From Epiperipatus broadwayi (lineage: Eukaryota > Onychophora > Udeonychophora > Euonychophora > Peripatidae), in NCBI GenBank assembly GCA_028023455.1, contig JAQFVV010006203.1:10698876-10762875 (forward strand): 64,000 bases of DNA, read 5' to 3'. A program made the translations under genes and the position numbers. A model generated the notes under the pieces. The model was given only the letters and a program-made list of their open reading frames with translations, did not search any database and was not told the DNA's origin. Positions 48,638-58,925 of this stretch are shown in pieces (within the stretch, counting starts at the first letter, position 1; every line of letters starts with the position of its first letter).

Positions 48638-48656
48638 TTTTGGAGTGGGAGATGAG
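48638..48656 (+). other. Polypurine tract
   Basis: TTTTGGAGTGGGAGATGAG immediately before the 3' LTR start TGCAGTATT. The same GGAGTGG-GGGAG pattern precedes the 3' LTR at 57928. Confidence 0.75.
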
Positions 48657-49401
48657 TGCAGTATTCAAGGTCAAGAAAGGTATATACATATATAATGTAT
48701 AATGAATATGTAAAATAATAATAATAATTGTATAATAATAAGAGTATGTAAAATAAGAATAATAATTGTATAATAATAAGAGTACAATAATGTAGAATAA
48801 AACTAATAACTGTAATGTATAATGAATATGTAAAATAATAATAATAATTGTATAATAAAAAGAGTATGTGAAATAAAAATAATAATTGTATAATAATAAG
48901 AGTACAATAATAAATGTAGAATAAAAGTAATAACTGTAATATATAATGAATATGTAAAATAAGAATTATGTATAATGATTGTGTAAAATTGCAATGTTGT
49001 TAAATCGTAGAAAGCCCAGCTGACCTTATAGGGTCAGAAAACTGTATAAAATACCATATATGGTGAGAAATGTAAAAATACTGCATGTATGTGAAAATGT
49101 ATGTGATAACACCATATATGATTAGGTATGTAAAAGACTCCAGAAGTCTTGAGGGATATATAAACCCCCATAACCTGATGTAATTGTTCTGAGTATTAAT
49201 TATAAGTCAGAGACTCCTGAATCTGTAAGTCCAAAAGCAGGACTAGGGTTATTATATGCAGGTCACCATGACCTTTTATTATTTTATTACACTTTATAAT
49301 AGGCAATGTATATAGTTAAAATTATTCATATTAAACTATAATTCTACCATCTCAATTCTGCCTTTGTCCGTTTATTTACTTGCTGGTCATAAGACACAGT
49401 A
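48657..49401 (+). repeat. 3' LTR of the 45.8-kb gypsy element
   Basis: 745 bp against 611 bp for the 5' LTR. The difference is an additional copy of a roughly 130-bp AT-rich block (GAATATGTAAAATAATAATA, AAGAGTATGT, AAGAGTACAATAAT), present once in the 5' LTR and twice here. The end reads CACAGTA where the 5' copy has TACAGCA. Confidence 0.85.
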
Positions 49402-51339
49402 ACATTGCTGAAGAATATTTAAAGTGTTTGAAAGTCTTTTTAACAAACTTCTTATTCTTAGCATCTTATACAGTTATTAGCAAAAACATTTTTACATTAT
49501 TAAGAACTGCTTTAAAATACCAACCATAACATAAAGTCTTTAGCAGTCATAATATTCCATATATAAAATATTAAATTGATAATATTGTCTATTATTAATG
49601 AGAAAATGAAAATCAATAAAAGTTCTTATGTAATACTGATGAATCACAAAGAATTTTCTCAAAGTGTATATTTTATATAGACAATAATTGTTAAATATTT
49701 TGATTAAATTTCTATTTTTTCTTGGTTAAGTAGATTTTAAACTTCTTTTAATAATTTCAACTTAGAACTTTAGTGCTTGGAGAAAATTATGTAGCAGTGT
49801 TTAACTTTAAGAAAAAATAAAAATTTATTATAAGCAATTAAACAAAATAAAAGCTTTAATCAAGCAAATTTCTCCAGTAATAATTACACAAATCAGGTAT
49901 AAAATCATAAAGTAAGAAGTAATAAGTAAGTAAGCATATGTATGTAAGTCTACTGCTATTTATATTGTTGATCATGTGACCAATTTAGTTAGATGAAAAT
50001 GACATTTAGATATATCCTTTCTTTGACGAATTCATTTGAATTTAAAAATTAATTGGTATCCTGGAAGACATAGCTAAAAATAAACTCATTTACATAATTG
50101 TCTAGACTTTAATTGAAATATTACATTTTAACACAATTATTTATAAAACTAAAAATTATTATAATGAAAATAAAATAAAATGTGGTATAATAAATTACAT
50201 TATTTTAAATAGAACATGATTTTACATTATACTTTTAAGCAAACTTATATAATATTTAATATAACTGAATTTCCAGATTAAATTTTAAATAAGACTTTTG
50301 AAAATAAGTATTTAAGAATAACTTTTAATATTGCAACCAGAAAATTAAAATTGAAAATTAGTATCCAACACACACAAATGTTTACTAATGCATTCTTTTA
50401 TTTAAATTTAATAACTTTTACTAATAAATTATATTTTTTATCTTCTTTAATTAACTAACCAAAACTTATTTAGTTGTTTTAATCTTTATTACAATTGGCA
50501 TTAAGAAAAGTATACTTTTTATTAGTAAACAACTTAAATAAAATGCATTTTTAAAAGCAAGTAATTTAAATGTTAATAATGGGGATTAAAAATTCAAACA
50601 TAGCTTTAAAGTTTAACTCTAACATGGACTTTTACATATTAGTTTTGACTCAGTATTTTTCTAACATTAGCTCATTAATATTTATGTTAAGAATATCTCT
50701 AAAGTAGGCAATTGAAAGTTATTTACAACTACATATAAGTTCAAAACATTTCAATAAGATATTGAAAATAACTTTTAAAGTAATGAAAACTTGTAAAAGC
50801 TCTTAAAGATAACTTATAGAAGGCATTAACATTTAAATATTAAGCCCTAACATGTTGGTTTGCTATAGAAATTAACTTATTGAAAATTTTTTTTAAAAAA
50901 ACATTAAACAATTAGGTGGCTAGAAATTTAGCTTAACTGATACGTTAAAGGTGACAATATATTAAAAAGATACATCATTAACTTTAATAATTATAAAACT
51001 GTTATCTATAATGCAAAAATATTTGATCTTGTTAAATTATATTATTTTTTTATTAACTTTAATTTTTTATAAAATTGTTATTGTATTTGTAAATTTTCCT
51101 GACTACCAATTTGACAGCTTGTATTTTTGATAAATATATAGTTTTAGAGGCTACAAGAAATCTTTACAAAAAATGGTTGTTAAGAAATCATATTTAATGT
51201 TTATATTTATTTTTTATTATTTTAAAAAAATAAATCATTCTGAAAAGTTAATTATAATATTTACATTTTATTTATTATTAATTTTTTGTATTAACATTAA
51301 TAGAATAATGAAAAAAAGATATAAGGGTAAGTGAGGAAT
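49402..51339. other. AT-rich stretch without recognised features
   Basis: About 1.9 kb of very AT-rich DNA. No repeat, exon or RNA gene recognised. Confidence 0.55.
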
Positions 51340-52010
51340 GTTCATGTTAGTGGTCTGTAACTCCTAATGGCCTCCAAAATCATCATAAATAAATCTTGTT
51401 GGTGATGCAGTTGATGTCACATAAATTCTTCTAAATAGAAATCCAGGTGTTATGTGGTTCCCCAGTGTTTTTTGTTTTGTCATTTGATTAGTTTTTATAG
51501 TCTTTCAATATTTTGAATATTCATGCCAATAGCTGGTCAACAAAGTTATAGCAGTAATTCACTTGGGAATGTTTAAATTCTGCATGCCTTAATTCATCTT
51601 TTTTATGTCCTCCCAACAGTTTGAATAAATTGTAGATTCATCTGTGACATTTTGTTTTATTGCATCTATATGAATAGCCTTTGTTCTACCTGGAATATTT
51701 ACAATAAAGCACTCTTTGGTTTCTCTGCACAAGCGATTGAATAACCACTATTGTGGAAAAGTATTTTACTTTTTTGATTTCTACACTTGCTAAAAAGTTT
51801 CATCAATGTTGACAATTCTGTTAAGGCCTGTGATTTTTTATGATGGTCAAGATAAAAGGCTAGATATGCATCCTTCCCTTTAGTAGTTGTTCCAATCAAT
51901 GATGGTGTTCTTGAACAGATTCAACCAATCCTTTCCATATTAAATGGGCATTAAATCTCTACTTCAGTTGTAAATAAATTTGAGTGCAGCCATTTTTGTG
52001 TAATGATTTT
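51340..52010 (-). pseudogene. Merlin (ISXO2-like) transposase relic
   Basis: On the minus strand, NIDETF (about 51813-51796) matches the V-IDE-- block with the first catalytic Asp. HNSGYSIACAEKPKSALL then matches the gly-rich WVFGG-like strand region. A frame change leads to ESTIYSNCWEDIKK (about 51647-51606), the GS-I-SD-W--Y block, where the catalytic Asp has become Asn. HSQVNYCYNFVDQ follows (about 51576-51538), like the VNHS-NFVDP block. After another shift comes AIGMNIQNIERL (about 51534-51499), the GAHTQ-IE block with the catalytic Glu. The order and spacing of all blocks fit ISXO2-like DDE transposases used by Merlin elements. Stops, two or more frameshifts and the Asp loss make it dead. 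Confidence 0.7.
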
Positions 52011-52794
52011 TTGCGGTCTCTGAAACTATATATTTAACAAAATAAGAGTTGCTATTTTGATAGACAGGAAAACACTCAAGTACCATTGTTACTTATAATG
52101 CATTGCTTTTTGTTAATAATTTTTGTTTATATTTTTATACAATTTAGATACAATTATATTTTAGATGTGTGTATATATTATGGATACAACTTAGAAATAT
52201 CTGTGCAGAATTTGTGTTAAAACTGTATTTTATATGCAGCAAGCTACTTCAATTACACCAAAACTTGGAACAAATATCATGGATTTAGGAAAACTACTAT
52301 AATATTACAAGACAAGAGCATTGCACTTTCTTTTTTTAAAAGTACCTGGTTGATTTATATATAAAATAACTATGATCATTGATAAGCTGTTAAAATCCAA
52401 TAGTACTAAAATTAATTTAATTTTAATTGATTTACAATATTTTTAATACTGATAATATTAATTTTATTATCATTGAGACATTTTTCCTAAGGGATTTAAA
52501 ACAAGTGACTTTTGGTATGCAGTTGTCACAACACAAATCATACAGGATAAAAGTTATTTAGTAGAAAAGTAGATGTAAAAAGATGAGCAACCATGAAAAC
52601 TGATTGAAAATGTATGGCAAAAATAGATTGTTTTAAAGGAAAAAGTAATCCAATTATAATGCAATTGTTTGATGACTGATTTAGGGATATGCCATTTGAA
52701 ATTGAAATGTTTATTTCTAATAGGTCAAATAAATTATTGCAAAACTGAATACTGTATTTCATTTTAGTAGTATAATTTTTCATCATCTATGTGC
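52011..52794. other. AT-rich stretch without recognised features
   Basis: No terminal inverted repeats for the Merlin relic could be identified here. The reading frame at 52538-52786 has no recognisable features. Confidence 0.45.
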
Positions 52795-54065
52795 CATTTG
52801 ATGTAAGCTGCAGAATAGTTATAGCTTCCAGATAATATAGTGTAATAATTCTTTATTCTGTGCTATCCTATCAAAATTTCCCAGATCAGTTTCAAATTTA
52901 TTGCTTTATCAGTGAGAATGAGCATCTGGATCTTTAAGATCTAATGTATCTTATTTGCAACTTCTATCATTTAACTCTATGCTATACTATCAAACTACCA
53001 GCGCAAGCTGAAGAACAAATCAAAGCTAACTTTCTCACATAGTCATATAGATCTATATTTAGTTTGGTTTTATATATTATAGTATTCTTAACTTTTAAAT
53101 AAATATAGGCACTTCAATCCTATGACCATAATTTGGTACAATCCAATAAACTATTACATGATTCATTACATGACTTTAGTTTACATATTGTTTTTAGCAG
53201 CATGTAATTTCACCTTCTCTCTGCCATTTACTGCAAGCTTTAGTGATGAAGGACAGGTGTCAGTGATTAATAAATCTAAATCCTGAAGCTATCCTATCCA
53301 AAATTCCCAGACTAATTTAAAGGTTATGGTTTTTATCAGTGAGAAGCTTTGAATCTTGCAAAAGTACACTTGTATCTTTATGATCTAATGCACATTCTTT
53401 CCAGGTATTATCACTGAGCTTGTTATTATAAAATCAAGCTATCACTTTAAATTTAAAAACAATGTTTTTAAACAAAGCTAATTTGTTTATATAGTTATAT
53501 GGATCTGAATCCAATTCACTTGCCATATATTACTGTGTCCCTAATTTGTTTAATAACTATAGGCTCATCAATCTTGAAGCCAGAATTTGATATAAACCAA
53601 AAAAAACTATCACATGATCTATCACTTGTTGTTTTAGTAGCATAGTTTTTTATTTTCTGTATGCCACTTAACAGATTTAGTAAATAATGATAGATGACAC
53701 TGGATAGAAGTGCCTTAAGTAATTAAAAAACTAAAGACACCATAATATATAGAAACTGAACTGGATTCAGATCTATATGACAATACATACAAGTTGGCTT
53801 TGTTTAAAACATTTACATGTTTTCCAGTTTGAACTGATAGTTTGATTATATAATGTAGAAGTAAATGAGAGTAACAGGAAGGGTGGTATCTTATATTCTA
53901 AAGGTTCAAGTGCATCATTTCAAGATGCAAAGTTCCTCATTGATGAAGTCCATAAGTTTGAAACTAGACTGGAGATATTGGGTAGGGTAGCCCAGAATAG
54001 AGATTTATTAAGCACTACCCTATGGCATCTACCATTACTTGCTAAAGCGTACAGTAAGTAGCATA
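52795..54065. repeat. Two direct ~435-bp units plus one inverted unit
   Basis: Unit 1 (about 52795-53229) and unit 2 (about 53230-53671) share this order: a CTGCA/CAAGCT start, TATCCTATC-AAATTCCCAGA, TTATCAGTGAGAA, AAGATCTAATG, AAACAAAGCTAA, TATATAGATCT, a TAATTTG or TAATTTGA block, and ACATGAT-CAT. Unit 3 (about 53710-54065) is the same unit inverted. The units are diverged. Each carries the CCAGA--AGTTT and ATCAGTGAGAAG core also present in the MITEs at 151-813 and 2493-2783. Confidence 0.7.
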
Positions 54066-54363
54066 GAGAAGTGAAAAAGTAAGCTGCTGAAACAGCAATA
54101 TGTAAGCTGAAGCTATGTGATAGTTTATTGATCCATACTATGTTATGTAGATGAAAGGTTGATAAATAGTATATATATATTGTGATAATATTTATAAACA
54201 AAAAAAAATCATATGATTTTCTCTGCTCACTTTCAACATATTAAAGTAGGAGCAATAAATTGCCCTATTTACTCAATTCTAAAGCTACTTATTGTCAGTT
54301 TGAAACATCATTCGATATCTGGTAGTAATGGAATATATATTGTACATTTATGTATCTCATTTC

Positions 54364-54364
<1 letters not shown>

Positions 54365-54398
<34 letters not shown>

Positions 54399-54399
54399 T
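54365..54399. repeat. CA/TA microsatellite
   Basis: An uninterrupted CA tract followed by TA repeats. Confidence 0.9.
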
Positions 54400-54400
54400 C

Positions 54401-56478
54401 TTAAATAAAAAAAGAATTTTTTTGTGTGTATAGATTTGTGTGTCAGTGTTATATATGGTTTGTAAACAATAGTTATTAATAGGCAGTAATGAAGAGAGAA
54501 GGTTACAAAAATAATATTCAATATACTGGTCTATTATTATTAAATAAAGCATTCAGTTATTTAGCTTTATTTTCTTTAAAATAAAACAAACTGGACTGGA
54601 TGGTTAATAGATTAATAGTTGAAATGCACACGTGTAGAAAGTATGGCTGTGCAAACATAGATACATTTAGACCCATCTCTGTTGACCATAGATTGTAAAC
54701 TTTGTTGTCTTTATGTTATCTGGATTTTAGATTGTCCAAAGGAGAGAAAAATGCTTTGACAGAGTTAATAAGATAATTATTAATTTTCTTATTAATTACT
54801 TTGGACCATCAATTTGTGGGGATCTGGTTGCTATCTCAAAATGACAGTTATTTTTGTAGGAGGAGACTTTTAATCAGAAATAGAGAGATCAAAAGAGAGG
54901 CACAATATTCATAGAGGCAGTTGTTTTTTTCTTCTGTTTCTTGTGAGCTCACGATGAGCTGTTGATTTTTTTTTTGAAAAGTTAAAGGGGAAAATGTGAG
55001 ACTTTTGCTTTAAAACAGCATAAAAGAAGATGTGCAGCTATATAAATAATCTTACAGCTAAGTTAACCTAGAGGGATGGATCAAGAGTGAATCTCTTAAA
55101 AGAAGTTGTGGAAAATAATATAAAATGGTGTTTATATATTTTTCTATTTATAATACAATGAAGATTCAGTGCTAATCTTGCTATTTTGTTGTCTAAAATC
55201 TCACATGATAGGTTAATTCACTGATCTATCTGTGGACTAATATACAAGTCTTTAATACCCAAAAATGGCCCAGTTTAAACCAACCACATATGCTATCTGA
55301 GGGGCTTCTTTTTTGTCTCCTGGCCCATTAAAGGAACATCATCTTTGAAGGGAAGGAGAAGAGAAAAGAAGAGAAGAAAGAAGATGTATTAAAGCCATAC
55401 AGCCAACCTCAATTAGTCTACAAATCAGTTTTTTTAAAGTTTTCTTCATATTTATCAAAAGTGCCTGCAATAACTTTTAAAATGGTAGGAACAAGACAAA
55501 CCAAATAGTCGAAGTGATAAATAAGAAAGTGATCTGATATTTAAACCTGGGACATTAATGAGAACTGAAAATGGATTGGGTAACTTCAAAATTGGATTAA
55601 CAAATTTTTTTATTTACTTATTAAAAGTAATCTTTGACCCTCTTTCTATAGTTTAGCATTTTTTTCCTTTTGATACATAAACATTAAGGGTTTGTTTATT
55701 GATTGTATTATTATCAATACTGCATAACATTACACACACAGTTTAAAATTCATTAAACTTAGTTTTTCATTAGATTTTGATATTTTTTTTTTATATATTG
55801 TAATAATAAAATGTCTTTTTATTATTGTTGTTTATTCAGTGTAATAACTGAGCATCTTATCAATATATGCTTTATAATGTTTTTTTTATTTATCTCTTTG
55901 CATATTAAATTTGATATAATATATTTTTGCTCAAGATTTCAATAATATTTTTTATATATGTGATGTATGTATCAATGCCTAATATAAAGGGACACATTTT
56001 AATATAATATTTATGTTGACATATCACAGGGTATGTACATGTGTGACTGCTTATACCAACCAGTCAAAATTTGTTAGACAGTTACTTTAAGGTAGCAAAT
56101 TAAAGAGCAGGGTATCACACATATGAAAACCCCACACATTGCATAAATGAAATTTACCTTAGTGACATATATAATAAGTAGGGAAGATATTGAATAAGCA
56201 TTCAATAGAATATTGTTTTTATGTCATTTTAAGCCAGCTTTTTGTAAAATATATAGGAACATGAGCATATATATATAAGTTTATTTGGTTATACATATAT
56301 AAATTCTGTCTTAATTATGTATTTAATTAACATAATAATTGCTGTCAATTGTATAATTAATTTGATTTATTAAAAGGAAGAGTGTGAATAAATATAATTA
56401 TATCATATTTAGTTTCCAAGTTATTATTATTAGTATTGTTATTTTTTTTCTTTTTATTTTATCGTTTTAATTATTATT
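54401..56478. other. AT-rich stretch with a pure purine tract
   Basis: The segment 55347-55384 is 38 purines in a row on the plus strand. Otherwise AT-rich, with no gene recognised. Confidence 0.5.
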
Positions 56479-57076
56479 GATCATCATCACTCGTAAATGT
56501 TAAGTAGATGTTGGGCATCGGATAGTAATTTACATATAATGATGTTTAAGATCATGCTTGACATATAACCAAGTTTTGAGTAATTACAGGTTAATTGTAA
56601 AAAGCTAAATTTTTATGTTGTGCACATGAGTTTTGACCATCCTCATCAACGGTGGATATTATATTACTGGTTAAATCAACATTTAAGCTTATACTGTTCA
56701 AGTAAATAATTATAGATTTAGCAGAATCTAAATTTTATGATATAAGATTATTTATGATCACCATCATCGTTAAATAAATAGTAATAATTAAATCCGATAT
56801 TAAATGTAATTAATATGTTTAGTAAATAGGGGTTTATAAAAAGCTAAATATCATGTGGTGAGATTCGGGATGATCATTCATCATCACTGGTAAAGGTTGA
56901 TGATTGAGCTATAATTTTAACTATAATAGTATTTTAAGTAAGTATAACCACAAACGTATAAAAGGTTATATTTTAGGCTGTAAGATTATTATGATCAATC
57001 ATCCATGCTAGTGAGTATTATAATTAAATCCCAGTTTAAACATAATATGAATTTAAGAAAGTGCCTATATGCTTAT

Positions 57077-57660
57077 TGTAGTGTTTTGTAAAATGGCAGA
57101 CATGTTTGTGTACTCCAGAAAAAACTAGAATTTATTCGTAAGGCTGTTTTTAGATTGCGTTCTGATAGCTGAGGAATTTAATTAGTGCATTGACGTAATG
57201 GCGATCGACAATTCCTAGAAATATTTGCTAATTACAAATGTTTCTAGATAAGAGACATTACCTTATTGGTCAGTGCATTGATTGATCGTTGCAGTTGTCA
57301 GAGAGCGATAAGAAGACTGGGTAACATCAAACAGTGTAACATAGAGAGCAGTCAAGCAGTATTTGAGTAGATGTCTGTTTTAACACCAGCAGAGATATCT
57401 CGTTAGTACTTGTGGTTAATGACCAGTGCCCAGTGGAAATGTAGTTCACGGGTATAGCGGAAGGAGACCACAGCAGAAATATGGAGGGTATTAGTTGTAG
57501 AGTAGAAGCATTCATTGCAGAGCAGAGCATTAGTTGCAGAGTAGAGCAGTAGTTGCAGGATTAGACCATTTGTTGGAGAACATTAACGAATGTTATTGGA
57601 TAGCCACACAGTATGATTTGCAGATATAACATTGGCACAGTCGTAAGTGCAGATATAACA
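57077..57660 (+). repeat. 5' LTR of the miniature element
   Basis: 584 bp. The last 41 bp hold a 29-bp tandem duplication: GCAGATATAACATTGGC-CAG starts at 57620 and again at 57649, so the LTR end and primer-site start are repeated inside the LTR. Confidence 0.9.
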
Positions 57661-57661
57661 T

Positions 57662-57680
57662 TGGCGCAGTCGCATTTGGA
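57662..57680 (+). other. Primer-binding site of the miniature element
   Basis: TGGCGCAGTCGCATTTGG begins one base after the LTR and resembles the complement of a tRNA-Ser 3' end. A near copy (TGGCACAGTCG) lies 29 bp upstream inside the LTR. Confidence 0.7.
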
Positions 57681-57910
57681 ACCTGGGAGTAGCGAATACG
57701 TCGAACTACAAGTTTAGCCGTAGACGGAGAAACTGGGCGAAAATGGCAATCCCAATTAGTAACGTTAACAATGGAAGGGAAAAGTTTGGAAATAAAACAT
57801 TTGCGCAGTCACCATTGAAGGTTACTGGCGAAAAAGTTTTGGCAGCAGAGTTAAATCGTACATTTCTTAGTGAAATTCCAGGAAAGTAGGAATAGCAACA
57901 AGGGTTTTTC

Positions 57911-57927
57911 TGGAGTGGAGGGAGGTG
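57911..57927 (+). other. Polypurine tract of the miniature element
   Basis: TGGAGTGGAGGGAGGTG directly before the 3' LTR. It closely resembles the tract at 48638-48656, suggesting that the gypsy family at 45.8 kb or a relative is the autonomous partner. Confidence 0.75.
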
Positions 57928-58508
57928 TGTAGTGTTTTGTAAAATGGCAGACATGTTTGTGCACTCCAGAAAAAACTAGAATTTATTCGTAAGGCTGTTT
58001 TTAGATCGCGCTCTGATAGCTGAGGAATTTAATTAGTGCATTGACGTAATGGTGATCGACAATTCCTAGAAATATTTGCTAATTACAAATGTTTCTAGAT
58101 AAGAGACATTACCTTATTGGTCAGTGCATTGATTGATCATTGCAGTTGTCAGAGAGCGATAAGAAGACTGGGTAACATCAAACAATGTAACATAGAGAGC
58201 AGTCAAGCAGTATTTGAGTAGACATCTGTTTTAATACCAGCAGAGATATCTCATTAGTGCTTGCGGTTAATGACCAGCGCCCAGTGGAAATGTAGTTTAC
58301 GGGTATAGCGGAAGACCGCAGCGGAGATATGGAGAGCATTAGTTGCAGAGTAGAAGCATTCGTTGCAGAGCAGAGCATTAGTTGCAGAGTAGAGCAGTAG
58401 TTGCAGGATTAGACCATTCGTTAGAGAACATTAGCGAACATTATTGGATAGCCGCACAGTATGACTTGCAGATATAACATTGGCACAGTCGTAAGTGCAG
58501 ATATAACA
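57928..58508 (+). repeat. 3' LTR of the miniature element
   Basis: 581 bp, same 29-bp end duplication (GCAGATATAAC at 58468 and 58497), followed at once by the CTTAT target duplication. Confidence 0.9.
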
Positions 58509-58834
58509 CTTATAAAAGATAAATTTGTTGTTACGAGTTCCTTAAAAAAGCTGTGGATGGAATCATCATCATCATCATCATTATATTATGATAAATAATT
58601 AAATTAAATTAAATAACTAGGTTTAATGGCCATATATGTAAGTAATGGTCTTCACTATGTTTGTTTGTAAGCCATTAGTAAGAGCATACATGCATCTCTA
58701 CATCAATATACTTAAACTGAGCTGGTAATATCTATAAGTGTTGGATATATAAATTTTATGGTATTGGGATCTTATAATTCTATTGACATGGATAAAATAT
58801 AAGAATGCCATTTTTTTATTCACCCAAGTGCATG

Positions 58835-58925
58835 TGTAGTAAAGAATGTACCGAATGGGTTTGAACTCGGTACACTATGGACAGATGATATTTATCTAGG
58901 TTCAAAATAATCTAGTAGCGCCCAA
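58835..58925 (-). repeat. tRNA-derived SINE head (inverted copy of the 8.7-kb family)
   Basis: On the minus strand, GCGCTACTAGATTATTTTGA, then GAACCTAGATA and the B-box-like GAGTTCAAACCC (58868-58857), then a GGTACATTCTTTAC end. Each block has its counterpart at 8675-8765. Confidence 0.65.

Larger units (their letters stand above)
45796..49401 (+). mobile_element. Gypsy-type LTR retrotransposon, internally deleted
   Basis: 5' LTR 45796-46406, primer site, gag, protease, integrase zinc domain, integrase C-terminus, purine tract, 3' LTR 48657-49401. The flanks ATATT (45791-45795) and ACATT (49402-49406) fit a 5-bp target duplication with one change. No reverse transcriptase or RNase H is present between protease and integrase, so at least 2 kb has been lost. 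Frameshifts also break gag and pol. Gene order protease-(RT)-integrase places it in Ty3/gypsy. Confidence 0.85.
57077..58508 (+). mobile_element. Miniature LTR retrotransposon (TRIM-like)
   Basis: LTRs 57077-57660 and 57928-58508 enclose only 267 bp, which hold a primer site and a purine tract but no ORF of note. Perfect 5-bp target duplications CTTAT lie at 57072-57076 and 58509-58513. LTR ends are TGTAGTG and TATAACA. The non-coding, tiny interior fits a terminal-repeat retrotransposon in miniature that depends on proteins from another element. The LTRs differ at roughly thirty positions by eye, almost all transitions and many at CpG/TpG sites. Confidence 0.9.
56479..58615 (+). repeat. Degenerate ~120-bp tandem array, interrupted at 57077-58508
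   Basis: Six unit starts, marked by GATCATCATCA or variants, lie at about 56479, 56635, 56756, 56872, 56993 and 58560. Between them each unit has a TAATTAAATC-like block, an ATAATATG-TTTAAG block, and TTATAAAAAGCTAAAT then TGTTGTGAGATT. The last interval is about 133 bp once the LTR element is removed, matching the others. Units have diverged strongly. Confidence 0.65.

Noticed and set aside
54213-54552. Overlapping frames on both strands at the CA/TA microsatellite
   Set aside because: They read through the simple repeat (Thr-His or Cys-Val runs) and have no other support.
57327-58378. Matching minus-strand frames in the two LTRs (57327-57530 and 58178-58378)
   Set aside because: They match because the LTRs are copies. 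The frames are antisense to the LTR direction and differ at many non-synonymous positions.
56479-58615. Regularly spaced repeats resembling a CRISPR array
   Set aside because: The units are degenerate along their whole length with no constant repeat and unique spacers, and the DNA is clearly eukaryotic.
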